64,000 nt of DNA from DATBGO01 sp050011895 (GTDB taxonomy: Bacteria; Actinomycetota; Actinomycetes; Streptosporangiales; Streptosporangiaceae). Each line of letters opens with the position of its first letter. The stretch's first letter is position 1. Where the stretch lies: contig JBEKIF010000005.1 in assembly GCA_050011895.1 (NCBI GenBank), forward strand, positions 1 to 64,000, read 5' to 3'. A model generated the notes under the pieces. That model saw nothing but the letters and a program-made list of their open reading frames with translations. It did no database searches and was not told the origin of the DNA. A program made the translations under genes and the position numbers. Below, one piece after another: positions 16,072 through 27,082 of this stretch.

Positions 16072-18456
16072 TCACGTGATCGCCAGGTCGGTGCGGAGCG
16101 GCCGGCCCTGGATCGCGGACCAGACGTTGGCCGGGGTCAGCGGCATGTCAGCGTGCCGCACCCCGAGCGGTCTCAACGCGTCGAGCACAGAGTTGACGAT
16201 GGCGGCCGGCGATCCCACGGTGGCCGATTCGCCAATGCCCTTGGCACCGATCGGGTGGTGCGGCGAGGGGGTGACCGTCTCGCCGAGCTCCCAGGACGGG
16301 CACTCCACCGCGGTGGGAAGCAGGTAATCCATGAACGAGCCGCCCAGGCAGTTGCCGTCCTCATCAAAGGCGATGACCTGCATCATCGCCATGCCCACCC
16401 CGTCCGCAAGGCCGCCGTGCACCTGTCCTTCGACGATCATCGGGTTGATCTGCACCCCGCAGTCGTCCACCGCGATGAACCGTCGCAAGCTCACCTGGCC
16501 GGTACCCGGGTCCACGTCGGTGACGCAGATATAGGCCCCAAACGGATACGTGAGGTTCGGCGGGTTGTAAACGGTCTCGGCGTCGAGGTGGCCCTCGATG
16601 CCGTCAGGCAACTCGAGCGCGGAGTGCGCCGCCATCGCGATCTCGGCGATGGTCCTGGCCTTCTCCGGGTCGCCACGGACCTGCCATTTCCCGTTCTCCC
16701 ACTCAAGGTCAGCTGGCGATACCTCCAGCATCGCCGACGCGACGATCCTGGCGCGCTCGCGTACCTTGCGCGCCACCACCGCGGCGGCCGCGCCGGAGAC
16801 CGGCGTCGACCGGGACCCATAGGTACCGAGCCCGAACGGCGTCCGGTCGGTGTCGCCGTGCACGACCTCGACATCGTCCGGCGGCAAGCCGAGCTCCTGG
16901 CCGACAATCTGCGCGAAGGTCGTCTCGTGGCCCTGGCCCTGGGTCTGCACCGAGATGGCCAGAACAGCCTTGCCCGTCGGGTGGATCCGCAGGTCAGCGC
17001 CGTCCGCCATGCCAAGGCCGAGGACGTCCATGTGCGCCCGAGGGCCCGCTCCCACCCCCTCGGTGAAGAAGCTCAGCCCGATGCCCATGTACTCGCCGTT
17101 GGCCAGCTTCTCCGCTTGCTCGCGGCGCAGGCTGTCATATCCGGCGATCTCCATCGCCAGCTGCAGGGCGCGCGGATAGTCACCGGAGTCGTACTCCCAG
17201 CCGGTCGGGCAGGTGTAGGGGAACTGCTCGGGTCGCAGCAGGTTCTTCATCCGCAGCTCGCCGACGTCCGCGCCGAGCTCATGCGCCAGCAGGTCGACCA
17301 TCCGCTCGACCAGGTAGACGGCTTCGGTGATCCGGAACGAGCAGGAGTACGCGACCCCGCCCGGTGCCTTGTTCGTGTACACACCGGTGACCTCGCAGTG
17401 CGCGGCCTGCAGGTCGTAGGAGCCGGTGAAGATGTGGAAGAACCCGGCCGGGAACTTCGTCGGCTGCGCCGCGCCGTTGAACGCGCCGTGGTCAGCCAGG
17501 ACCCTGGCCCGAAGGCCGAGGATCCGGCCATCGCGGGTGGCGGCGATCTCACCGTGCATGTGGTAGTCGCGGGCGAACGAGGTGGACATCAGGTTCTCCG
17601 ACCGATCCTCGACCCACTTGACCGGCCTGCCGGTCACTATGGAGCCGACCACGGCGCAGATGTACCCCGGGTAGATCGGGACCTTGTTGCCGAATCCGCC
17701 GCCGACATCCGGCGAGATGATCCGGATCTTGTGCTCAGGAAGCCCGGCGACCAGCGCGTACAACGTCCGGTGCGCGTGCGGCGCCTGCGTGGTGGACCAC
17801 ACGGTGAGCTGGCCGCTCACCGGGTTGAAGTCGGCGACGGTACCGCAGGTCTCAAGCGGCGCCGGATGCGAGCGCGGGTACAGCATGTCCTGCGCCACGA
17901 CGACATCCGCGGCGGCGAACACGGCGTCGGTGGCGGCCTTGTCGCCGGCTTCCCAGTCGAAGATGTGATTGTCAGTCCGTCCCTCGACGTCATCACGGAT
18001 CACCGGGGCGCCATCCTCGAGCGCCCGGTTGGCATCGATCACGACTGGCAGCTGCTCGTACTCGACGTTGATCAGCTCCAGCGCGTCGCGCGCTGCGTAC
18101 CTGTCCTGCGCGACGACGAACGCGACCTCCTGGCCCTGGAACCGGACCTTGTCGGTAGCCAGGACGGCCTGAACGTCCTGGGACAGCGTCGGCATCCAGG
18201 CCAGGGCCCGCCCGGCCAGGTCCTGGCCGGTTATGACGGCCTCGACCTTCGGATGGGCCTGCGCCGCGGCGATATCGATCGAGACGATCCTGGCGTGCGC
18301 TAGCGGGCTGCGCAGGATCGCGCCGTGGAGCATCCCCGGCAGCTGGATGTCATCCACAAAGGTGCCCCGGCCGCGGATGAACCGGGCGTCCTCCTTGCGG
18401 CGGACCGGCCCGTAGGCGGGGCCGCCGGTGCCTTCCCGCGGATGCGCCGCCGTCAC
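16072..18456 (-). CDS. coxL: CO dehydrogenase large subunit, form I, first copy
   Basis: The 794-aa molybdopterin subunit carries the form I signature as AYSCSFR (near residue 370), where the Cys binds copper next to molybdenum. Form II enzymes have AYRGAGR instead. The general-base Glu is present in AKGIGESATVG near the end. Other cofactor segments include GGGFGNKVP and QGQGHETTFAQ. It oxidises CO to CO2 together with CoxS and CoxM. The start is a GTG at 18456, and its GTGA overlaps the coxS stop. The X position of the AYXCSFR motif is Ser, whereas the second copy at 23051 has the more usual Arg. Confidence 0.95.
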   Translation of the reverse strand: MTAAHPREGTGGPAYGPVRRKEDARFIRGRGTFVDDIQLPGMLHGAILRSPLAHARIVSIDIAAAQAHPKVEAVITGQDLAGRALAWMPTLSQDVQAVLATDKVRFQGQEVAFVVAQDRYAARDALELINVEYEQLPVVIDANRALEDGAPVIRDDVEGRTDNHIFDWEAGDKAATDAVFAAADVVVAQDMLYPRSHPAPLETCGTVADFNPVSGQLTVWSTTQAPHAHRTLYALVAGLPEHKIRIISPDVGGGFGNKVPIYPGYICAVVGSIVTGRPVKWVEDRSENLMSTSFARDYHMHGEIAATRDGRILGLRARVLADHGAFNGAAQPTKFPAGFFHIFTGSYDLQAAHCEVTGVYTNKAPGGVAYSCSFRITEAVYLVERMVDLLAHELGADVGELRMKNLLRPEQFPYTCPTGWEYDSGDYPRALQLAMEIAGYDSLRREQAEKLANGEYMGIGLSFFTEGVGAGPRAHMDVLGLGMADGADLRIHPTGKAVLAISVQTQGQGHETTFAQIVGQELGLPPDDVEVVHGDTDRTPFGLGTYGSRSTPVSGAAAAVVARKVRERARIVASAMLEVSPADLEWENGKWQVRGDPEKARTIAEIAMAAHSALELPDGIEGHLDAETVYNPPNLTYPFGAYICVTDVDPGTGQVSLRRFIAVDDCGVQINPMIVEGQVHGGLADGVGMAMMQVIAFDEDGNCLGGSFMDYLLPTAVECPSWELGETVTPSPHHPIGAKGIGESATVGSPAAIVNSVLDALRPLGVRHADMPLTPANVWSAIQGRPLRTDLAIT

Positions 18457-19073
18457 GCGGGAGCCTCCTGCGCGGCAGCATCCCCGGTCCCGGCAGCATC
18501 CCCGGTCCCGGCAGCATCCCCGGTCCCGGCAGCATCCCCGGTCCCGGCAGCATGCCCGGCCCCGGCAGCATCCGCGGTGCCGGTCCCGGTGCCGATGCCG
18601 TTCCCGGCCTCGGCTGCCTCATGTTCGGCGGCCCAGCGGACCGAGCGGACGATGTTCTCGTAACCGGTACACCGGCAGATCTGCCCGGACAGCGCCGCAC
18701 GGATCTGCTCGGGTGACGGGTCCGGGTTGTGGTCAAGCAGCCACCGGGCGGTCAGCATCATGCCCGGCGTGCAGAATCCGCATTGCAGCCCGTGGCACTC
18801 GGTGAAACCCTGCTGGACCGGGTCGAGCTTGCCGCCCCGTTCCAGGCCCTCCACGGTCAGTAGCCGGTGCCCGTCTGCCATGGCCGCGAGCACCGTGCAC
18901 GATTTCACCGGGGTGTCGTCAAGCCAGACCACGCAGGCCCCGCAGTTGGAGGTGTCGCAGCCCCAGTGCGAGCCGGTCAGGCCGAGGGAGTCGCGCAGGA
19001 AATGGATCAGCAGCAGCCTGGCTTCGACCTCGCGAGAGTACACGGTCCCGTTGACGGTCATCGTCACTTGCAC
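18453..19073 (-). CDS. coxS: CO dehydrogenase small iron-sulfur subunit, first copy
   Basis: The 206-aa protein carries two [2Fe-2S] motifs. One is plant ferredoxin-like (GCDTSNCGACVV ... SC, about residues 40-62). The other is the C-terminal CGFCTPGM ... CRCTGYEN pattern (about 98-137). It transfers electrons from the Mo-Cu centre to the FAD of CoxM. After the conserved domain comes a 60-residue Ala/Gly/Thr-rich tail encoded by 18-bp repeats, absent from the second CoxS. I start at GTG 19073, one base after the coxM stop, with GGAG upstream. An ATG at 19061 is the alternative. Confidence 0.93.
   Translation of the reverse strand: MQVTMTVNGTVYSREVEARLLLIHFLRDSLGLTGSHWGCDTSNCGACVVWLDDTPVKSCTVLAAMADGHRLLTVEGLERGGKLDPVQQGFTECHGLQCGFCTPGMMLTARWLLDHNPDPSPEQIRAALSGQICRCTGYENIVRSVRWAAEHEAAEAGNGIGTGTGTADAAGAGHAAGTGDAAGTGDAAGTGDAAGTGDAAAQEAPA
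18474..18581. repeat. 18-bp tandem repeat in coxS, six units
   Basis: Units ggcagcatccccggtccc repeat at 18474, 18492, 18510 and 18528, with two variant units to 18581. They encode DAAGTG hexapeptides in the CoxS C-terminal tail. Confidence 0.9.
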
Positions 19074-19074
19074 G

Positions 19075-19950
19075 TCAGATCTCCTGCCCGCGCGCCCTGC
19101 GGACCGCACGGCGCAGCGCCCGGATGGTGAGTTCCCTGGCGAGATGCCGCTTGTAGTCGGCCGGGCCGCGCTGGTCCGAGCTGGGCCTGCAGTGCTCGGC
19201 GGCTAGCTCGCCGGCCCGGGCGAAGCTCGCTTCGGTGGCCAGGGCGCCGTGCAGGAATTCCTCGGCCTCGGGCGCCGCGAAATGCCGCGCGCCAACCGCG
19301 GTGAGGCCGATCCCGGCTGCCGCGATGGTGTCACCGGCCAGCCCGATAGCTGCTCCGGCCGCACCGACCGGCCAGTCGCCGACCCGGCGGCCCACTTTCT
19401 CGTACGCGCTGCCTGCGCCTGGCCTGATCGCGATCCTGATCTCGGTCAGCAGCTCACCCGGGCCCACCACGGTCTCGTAGGGCCCGGTGTGGAAGTCCCT
19501 GGCGGATACCGTCCGGTCGGCACCGGGGCCCTGGATGACCATGGTCGCTTTCAGCGCCGCGAACGCAGCGGACAGGTCCTCGGACGGGTCAGCCTGGCAG
19601 AGCGAGCCGCCGACAGTCCCCCAGTTGCGCACGATCGGGTCGGCGATGACCTTCTCGGCGTCCTGCAGGATCGCGAAATGCCCGGCCGCGAGTGCCGCGT
19701 CAAGTAGCTGTGCGTGCCGGGTCAGTGCGCCGATACGCAGCTCACCATTGGTCACCCTGAGGTAAGAGAGCTCACTGAGCCCGTTGATGTCGATCAGCGT
19801 CTCGGGTTGCGCGAGCCGGAGCTTCATCATCGGGATCAGGCTGTGGCCGCCCGCCAGGATCCGGGCCTCTGGGCCAAATCGGGCAAGCAGGGCAAGGGCG
19901 TGCTCCACACTCGTAGCCCTTTCGTACTCGACGTACGCCGGGACCTGCAT
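19075..19950 (-). CDS. coxM: CO dehydrogenase FAD-binding subunit, first copy
   Basis: The 291-aa protein has the FAD loops of the xanthine dehydrogenase FAD subunit family: ILAGGHSLIPMMKLRL (about residues 30-46) and NWGTVGGSLCQADPSED (about 110-126). A C-terminal CO dehydrogenase flavoprotein domain contains KVGRRVGDWPV. It passes electrons from CoxS to the respiratory chain. The ATG at 19950 follows a GGAGGGAGGG site, so the much longer open frame is not coding. It is the first gene of the minus-strand cox operon, and its promoter region is shared with the divergent LysR gene. Confidence 0.94.
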   Translation of the reverse strand: MQVPAYVEYERATSVEHALALLARFGPEARILAGGHSLIPMMKLRLAQPETLIDINGLSELSYLRVTNGELRIGALTRHAQLLDAALAAGHFAILQDAEKVIADPIVRNWGTVGGSLCQADPSEDLSAAFAALKATMVIQGPGADRTVSARDFHTGPYETVVGPGELLTEIRIAIRPGAGSAYEKVGRRVGDWPVGAAGAAIGLAGDTIAAAGIGLTAVGARHFAAPEAEEFLHGALATEASFARAGELAAEHCRPSSDQRGPADYKRHLARELTIRALRRAVRRARGQEI

Positions 19951-20155
19951 GCGCCCTCCCTCCAGCCGCGCCGCGCGTGAGCAGTTTACGAGCGGCCCGT
20001 AGCTGCCGGGCCCAGCCGCCGGGCCGCCGGGCGCCGACGGCGGGCGCCGGGGCGCGGGCGCCGGGCCACGGGCGCCGGGCCGCGGGGCCGGCAGGCACTG
20101 CCCGCCGCCTCGCGTCCGCAGTCCGGCCTTACCCTGCGCGATAATCAACAGTGTC

Positions 20156-21157
20156 ATGACTCTCACGCAGCTCAACGCCTTCGTCCTGGTCGCCCGGCTG
20201 GGCTCGGTGACAGCCGCTGCGAACGCGCTGGGTGTCAGCGAGCCCGCCGTGTCGCAGGCACTGTCGGCCCTCCGGCAGCATCTCGGTGACCCGCTGGTCA
20301 GCCGCGGGCCCACGGGGATGACGCTGACCGCGGGCGGCTCCAGGCTGCTGGCGACCGCGTCGCAGATCGTCGTGCTCGGCGCTGAGGCCCATGCCGCGGT
20401 CCGTGCCGCGCAGGGCGCGCCGGAGCAGCTGCGCGTAGTAGCCACCTCGACGATCGCCGAGTTCGTCGTCAGCCCGCTGATGGAGGCGTTCACCAGGCGA
20501 TTCGCTGGCTCGGTCGAGGTGTCGGCCGGGGTTGCGGTGACCAACGAGATGGCGGTGCTGGTCGGCGGCCGGCTAGCCGATGTGGCCATCGGGCCAAGCG
20601 TGGCCCGCGATCCCGAATTCCCGGTGGTGAGTGAGCCCATCTTCAGGTACCGCCTCGTGGTGGTCACCGCGGGCCAGTCCCGGCTTCGGGGCCATGCCAG
20701 GGAGTGGCGGTGGCTGGTGGATCCGTCCGGCACCGACCCGGGCAGCGACACCGGCCAGCTCCTGGCCGCCCTGCGGATACCGGAGAACAGGATCGGCGTT
20801 TTTCCCAACCAGACCGCCGCCTGGGCGGCCGCGGCCGACGGGGCCGGGGTGGCGCCCGCGGTCGAGCACCTCGTTACCCAGCAGCTGCGCCGGGGCGAGC
20901 TGTCGCTGGTCGAGCTGCCCGGATCACCAGTCGAGGCCTGCTGGCACGCGACCCTCCTGGAAAGGCAGCAGCGGAGCACCGCAGCGAGCGCGCTGCGCCG
21001 CTTCCTCAGCACTCCGGAGGCCATGCACCTGATGCGCTCGCCGGCGGCCGGGGTCCCGCCGTCCAGGTTCCGCCCTCCGGTCTACGTAACGATCTGGAGC
21101 TTAGCCGCCCGACCGGCGGCCGAGGCCGACGGCTTCCCGGCGGTCGCGGGCATGTAA
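20156..21157 (+). CDS. LysR-family transcriptional regulator
   Basis: The 333-aa protein has an N-terminal winged helix-turn-helix (about residues 3-60: LNAFVLVARLGSVTAAANAL, then GVSEPAVSQALSALRQHLGD). A periplasmic-binding-protein-like sensor domain (about 85-300) follows. It lies between the two cox operons and is divergent from the first, the usual arrangement for a regulator of the adjacent genes. It is the best candidate for controlling CO oxidation, but the inducer is unknown. A possible -10 element (GATAAT, about 20140) lies only about 11 bases before the ATG, so the mRNA may be nearly leaderless. Confidence 0.9.
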   Translation: MTLTQLNAFVLVARLGSVTAAANALGVSEPAVSQALSALRQHLGDPLVSRGPTGMTLTAGGSRLLATASQIVVLGAEAHAAVRAAQGAPEQLRVVATSTIAEFVVSPLMEAFTRRFAGSVEVSAGVAVTNEMAVLVGGRLADVAIGPSVARDPEFPVVSEPIFRYRLVVVTAGQSRLRGHAREWRWLVDPSGTDPGSDTGQLLAALRIPENRIGVFPNQTAAWAAAADGAGVAPAVEHLVTQQLRRGELSLVELPGSPVEACWHATLLERQQRSTAASALRRFLSTPEAMHLMRSPAAGVPPSRFRPPVYVTIWSLAARPAAEADGFPAVAGM

Positions 21158-21235
21158 GCAAGAGCTTATTTGCCTGTTGCGGGCCAGCTCAGGCAGGCAC
21201 ATAGTGTCCCTCACGTCACAAGTGACGGTACACAT

Positions 21236-21547
21236 ATGGCCGTCCAGGCAGGAGCGCGCCTCATGCGGATCGAGTCCAGTGGGCACAGCCGGGGTAATCC
21301 CCGCCTGTTTGAACTGGTGGAGCACGCACCGAAGGCGGGCAAGAGCCCGACCGTCTGGGCCTGGCCCGAGCTGATGGATTACCTCAAGATCGCCGGCCAG
21401 CCGGTGGCCGGACCATGGCCGCCACACCAGGAGCCGCGACCCGATCCCGAGGAAGACTCGCTGCCGGTGGCCGTGCCCGACCCGGAAGCAGACTCCGCAG
21501 CGCCGCGGCGCCAGCGCCCAGGATCCGGCCCGGCCGTCCAGCGCTGA
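21236..21547 (+). CDS. Hypothetical protein at the head of the second cox operon
   Basis: A 103-aa frame with a folded-looking first half (IESSGHSRGNPRLFELVEHA, then VWAWPELMDYLKIAG) and a Pro/Asp-rich tail. I know no family for it. The ATG at 21236 lies about 80 bases after the LysR stop. The stop is 38 bases before coxM, so it is probably cotranscribed with the second CO dehydrogenase. Confidence 0.55.
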   Translation: MAVQAGARLMRIESSGHSRGNPRLFELVEHAPKAGKSPTVWAWPELMDYLKIAGQPVAGPWPPHQEPRPDPEEDSLPVAVPDPEADSAAPRRQRPGSGPAVQR

Positions 21548-21585
21548 CCCGCGTTCAACGTCCGGATAGGACTCTGGAGGACCGC

Positions 21586-22461
21586 ATGTACCCGTCTCGG
21601 TTCCGTTACGAGGCACCGCGCTCGCTCGACGAGGCGATCACCGTGCTGCGCGACGGCGGCGACTACGCGAAGGTGCTGGCAGGAGGCCAGAGCCTGGTCC
21701 CGCTGATGAAACTGCGCTTCGCATCGCCGGAACTGCTCGTCGACATCAACAACCTCCCCGGCCTCGATTACCACCGGGCCGATCCTGACGGCACGCTGCG
21801 CATCGGCGCCCTGTGCCGGCACGCCGACCTGGAGCGCTCGGCACTGCTGCAGGCCACGCAGCCGACCATGGCTGCGGCAGCGCCGCTGATCGCCGATCCC
21901 ATCGTGCGGAACCGGGGCACGCTCGTGGGGTCGCTCTGCCACGCCGATCCGCAAGGCGACTGGGCATCGGTGGTGCTGGCGCTCGGCGGCTCGGTGATCG
22001 CGCAGGGACCAGGCGGCAGGCGCACCATCTCGGCCGCCGATTTCGTCGTAGGGCCGTTCCAGAACGTCCTCGAGCCGGACGAGATCGCCGTCGAGGCCGT
22101 CATCCCGGCCGCCCAGGGGGTGCGCTCGGGCGGCTACCTCAAGCTGGAGCGCCGAGTCGGTGATTTCGCGACCGTCGGGGTGGCGGTGGCGGTGGAGACC
22201 TCCGGCGAGACCGTGATCCGGGCCGGGATCGCGCTGACCGGAGTCGGCGGGGCGACGATCAGGGCCGCCGCCGCAGCCGAAGCGCTGGTCGGCAAGCCGC
22301 TCAGCGAGCAGACCATCGGCCAGGCGGCCGGGCTGGCGGCGGAGGTGGCCCGGCCGCGGACCGATCACCGCGGCAGCGCGGAATACAAGCGGCACATGGT
22401 GGCGACGTTCGTCGAGCGGATCCTGAACCGCCCGGACGGCACCGCGGAAAGGGCGGCCTGA
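21586..22461 (+). CDS. coxM: CO dehydrogenase FAD-binding subunit, second copy
   Basis: The 291-aa protein has the same length as the first copy. FAD motifs are VLAGGQSLVPLMKLRF (about residues 30-45) and NRGTLVGSLCHADPQGDW (about 106-124), followed by the C-terminal KLERRVGDFATVGVAVAV. A CTGGAGG site precedes the ATG. It starts the plus-strand operon coxM-S-L-F-G, and its stop is one base before the coxS start. It is clearly a diverged paralog of the minus-strand CoxM, not a recent duplicate. Confidence 0.94.
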   Translation: MYPSRFRYEAPRSLDEAITVLRDGGDYAKVLAGGQSLVPLMKLRFASPELLVDINNLPGLDYHRADPDGTLRIGALCRHADLERSALLQATQPTMAAAAPLIADPIVRNRGTLVGSLCHADPQGDWASVVLALGGSVIAQGPGGRRTISAADFVVGPFQNVLEPDEIAVEAVIPAAQGVRSGGYLKLERRVGDFATVGVAVAVETSGETVIRAGIALTGVGGATIRAAAAAEALVGKPLSEQTIGQAAGLAAEVARPRTDHRGSAEYKRHMVATFVERILNRPDGTAERAA

Positions 22462-22462
22462 C

Positions 22463-22996
22463 ATGACGATGGTTTACGAAGACCACGGCGACGAGGCCGC
22501 CGATGACGTCCCGGTCCGCCGGATCAGGTTCACCGTCAACGGCGCCAGGAAGATAGCCGAGGTGGAGCCCCGGCTCCTGCTGTCCCACCTGATCCGCCGC
22601 GGGCTCGAGCTGACCGGTACGCACATGGGCTGCGACACGACCAACTGCGGCGCGTGCACGGTGCTCGTCGACGGCCGCCCGGTGAAATCGTGCACCATGC
22701 TGGCAGTGCAGGCGGACGGCCACGAGATCACCACCGTCGAGGGCCTGGCCACCGCCAGCGAGCTGCACCCGCTGCAGGAGGGCTTCACGGAGGAACACGG
22801 CCTGCAGTGCGGGTTCTGCACGCCGGGCATGATGATGGCCGCCAAGGCGCTGCTCGATGCCAATCCCGACCCGACCGAGGAAGAAGTCCGCTGGGCGCTC
22901 TCCGGCAACCTCTGCCGCTGCACCGGCTACCAGAACATCGTTAAGTCCGTGCTCTGGGCCGCTGACAAGGTCAGATCCAGTGCTAACACGGGCTAG
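22463..22996 (+). CDS. coxS: CO dehydrogenase small iron-sulfur subunit, second copy
   Basis: The 177-aa protein has both [2Fe-2S] motifs: GCDTTNCGACTVLV ... SC (about residues 53-75) and CGFCTPGMMM ... CRCTGYQN (about 112-152). An acidic N-terminal extension of about 20 residues precedes the ferredoxin fold, and there is no repetitive tail. It would carry electrons from CoxL to CoxM. It is tightly packed behind coxM. A 54-base gap separates it from coxL, whose own strong ribosome site follows. Confidence 0.94.
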   Translation: MTMVYEDHGDEAADDVPVRRIRFTVNGARKIAEVEPRLLLSHLIRRGLELTGTHMGCDTTNCGACTVLVDGRPVKSCTMLAVQADGHEITTVEGLATASELHPLQEGFTEEHGLQCGFCTPGMMMAAKALLDANPDPTEEEVRWALSGNLCRCTGYQNIVKSVLWAADKVRSSANTG

Positions 22997-23050
22997 CTGA
23001 CACGGGGCTAGCTGAAAAGGCCGCAAACTGACCAGGAGGGGAGGAAAGAC

Positions 23051-25441
<2,391 letters not shown>

Positions 25442-25454
25442 CGGGAGACAGAAG

Positions 25455-26489
25455 ATGGATGGCTGGCGGATCCTGGACCAGGCCGGCGAGCTGACGCGGC
25501 GCGGCCAGCCGTTCGCGCTCGCGACGGTGGTCTGGCGGCAGGGCCCGTCCTCCGGGCAGCAGGGCTCGCGCGCGATCATCACGGCCGACGGCGACCTGCA
25601 CGGCTGGATCGGCGGCGCCTGCGCGGAGCCGACCGTGATCCGGGTGGCCCGGGAGGTGATCACCGAGGGCACCCCGCGGCTGCTGCTGCTCGGCACCCCC
25701 GAACAGTTCGGCGCGGCCATCCCGGAGGGGATGACCGTGGTGGCCATCTCTTGTCAGAGCGAGGGGGCCCTGGAGGTCTATATCGAGCCGGTGCTTCCGA
25801 CGCCGCACCTGGTCATCGTCGGCCGCTCGCCGATGGCGCAGACGCTCGCCGACCTGGCCCGCGCCCTCGACTGGCGCGCCACGGTGATCGACGGGGCCAG
25901 CTTCGCGGCGGCCGATGCGGGCGAGCATTCGATGATCCTGGTCGCGACTCAGGGCCATGGCGACGAGGAAGCCCTGATGCAGGCGATCGCCGCCCGGCCC
26001 GCCTACGTGGGCCTGGTCGGATCGCACCGGCGGGGCGCGGCGGTGCTGGGCTACCTCGCGGACCGGGGCGTGCCCGCCGACCAGCTCGGCCGGGTGCGGG
26101 TCCCGGCCGGACTTGACCTCGGCCGGACGTCACACCGCGAGATCGCGGTCGCTGTCCTGGCCGAGCTTGTCCAGCTGCGCGCGTCCGGCGCCCTGGTAGC
26201 AGGGCCATCGACCAGGCAATTCAGCCGCCCCGCGACCGGCAGGGCCGACACCCCTGCGACTGGTGGGGCAGGCAGCTCTGCGACCGGCGAGCCCGCAGGC
26301 GGCCGGGCCAGCGGGCCGGGCGGCCCGGCGCAGGCCACCGACCCGGTCTGCGGGATGACCGTGGCGGCCACCGCAGTCAGCCTGCCGCTGGAGCACGACG
26401 GCGTCACCTATTACTTCTGCAGCGCCGGCTGCCGCAGTCAGTTCGGCCAGCAACCCGCCGCCCACCTGGAGAGAGAGACCCGATGCTGA
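25455..26489 (+). CDS. XdhC/CoxF-type maturation protein fused to a YHS domain
   Basis: The 344-aa protein has three parts. Residues 1-100 form the XdhC/CoxI domain with the conserved Cys in WIGGACAEPT. Residues about 110-235 form the Rossmann domain (PHLVIVGRSPMAQTLADLA and LVGSHRRGAAVL). Residues about 290-344 form a YHS metal-binding domain with DPVCGMTV and YYFCSAGCRSQF. XdhC proteins hand sulfurated molybdenum cofactor to the enzyme. A Cys-rich YHS domain suggests copper handling, which would suit a Mo-Cu site, but this is inference. A Pro/Gly/Ala-rich linker joins the domains. The ATG follows GAGACAG. It overlaps coxG by 7 bases. Confidence 0.9.
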   Translation: MDGWRILDQAGELTRRGQPFALATVVWRQGPSSGQQGSRAIITADGDLHGWIGGACAEPTVIRVAREVITEGTPRLLLLGTPEQFGAAIPEGMTVVAISCQSEGALEVYIEPVLPTPHLVIVGRSPMAQTLADLARALDWRATVIDGASFAAADAGEHSMILVATQGHGDEEALMQAIAARPAYVGLVGSHRRGAAVLGYLADRGVPADQLGRVRVPAGLDLGRTSHREIAVAVLAELVQLRASGALVAGPSTRQFSRPATGRADTPATGGAGSSATGEPAGGRASGPGGPAQATDPVCGMTVAATAVSLPLEHDGVTYYFCSAGCRSQFGQQPAAHLERETRC

Positions 26490-27070
26490 TCAGGAATGAC
26501 TTCGAGGTGGCGGCGCCGGTCGACAAGGTCTGGCAGTTCTTCGACAACATCCCCCAGGTGGCCGCCTGCCTGCCCGGCACCGAGCTGACCAGCGATCTCG
26601 GCGAGGACAGATACGAGGGACGGGTGGCTGTCCGGATGGGCCCGGTCCGGCTGCAGTTCGCCGGGAAGGCCGAGATTACCGAGCGGGATGAGACAGGCAA
26701 GCGGGTCGTCGTGCATGCCAGCGGGGCCGAGGAAAAGGGCCGGGGGCAGGCCAGCATGGTCGTTACCGCGGCGCTGGCGCGGGCGGGGCGCGGCACCAGG
26801 GTCGGCGTCACCCAGGACCTGCAGCTATCCGGGGCCGCTGCGCAGTACGGCCGGGGCATGATCTCCGATGTCACGTCCGTGCTTATGCGCGACTTCGCCG
26901 CGAACCTGGCCGACCGCATCGACCGGATCGAGCGGGGTGAGTCGCCAGAGCAGCTGGCTGCTGCTGCCGCCACTCCGGCACGGGGCTTCACCCTAGGCCT
27001 GCGGGCCGCGCTGATGGCGCTGCGACGGGTGTTCCGCCGCTTCTTCGCCCCCTACCAGTCCGCGAGCTGA
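26483..27070 (+). CDS. coxG: CoxG, SRPBCC-domain CO dehydrogenase accessory protein
   Basis: The 195-aa protein has the SRPBCC (START-like) fold: DFEVAAPVDKVWQFFDNIPQ at the N-terminus, LPGTELTS, and GRGMISDVTSVLMRDFAANL in the C-terminal helix. A basic amphipathic tail (RAALMALRRVFRRFF) follows. In mycobacteria CoxG is reported to bind menaquinone and connect CO dehydrogenase to the membrane quinone pool, and the amphipathic tail fits membrane docking. Its start overlaps the XdhC-YHS gene, and its stop is 12 bases before the first of five small membrane protein genes. Confidence 0.93.
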   Translation: MLIRNDFEVAAPVDKVWQFFDNIPQVAACLPGTELTSDLGEDRYEGRVAVRMGPVRLQFAGKAEITERDETGKRVVVHASGAEEKGRGQASMVVTAALARAGRGTRVGVTQDLQLSGAAAQYGRGMISDVTSVLMRDFAANLADRIDRIERGESPEQLAAAAATPARGFTLGLRAALMALRRVFRRFFAPYQSAS

Positions 27071-27082
27071 GGAGAACGAACC

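Noticed and set aside
15997..18303. A 768-aa plus-strand protein
   Set aside because: It is the antisense of coxL, with Arg/His/Val-rich composition typical of a shadow frame in GC-rich DNA.
19075..21024. A 649-aa protein extending CoxM
   Set aside because: The extension lies antisense to the LysR gene and a strong ribosome site marks the CoxM start at 19950.
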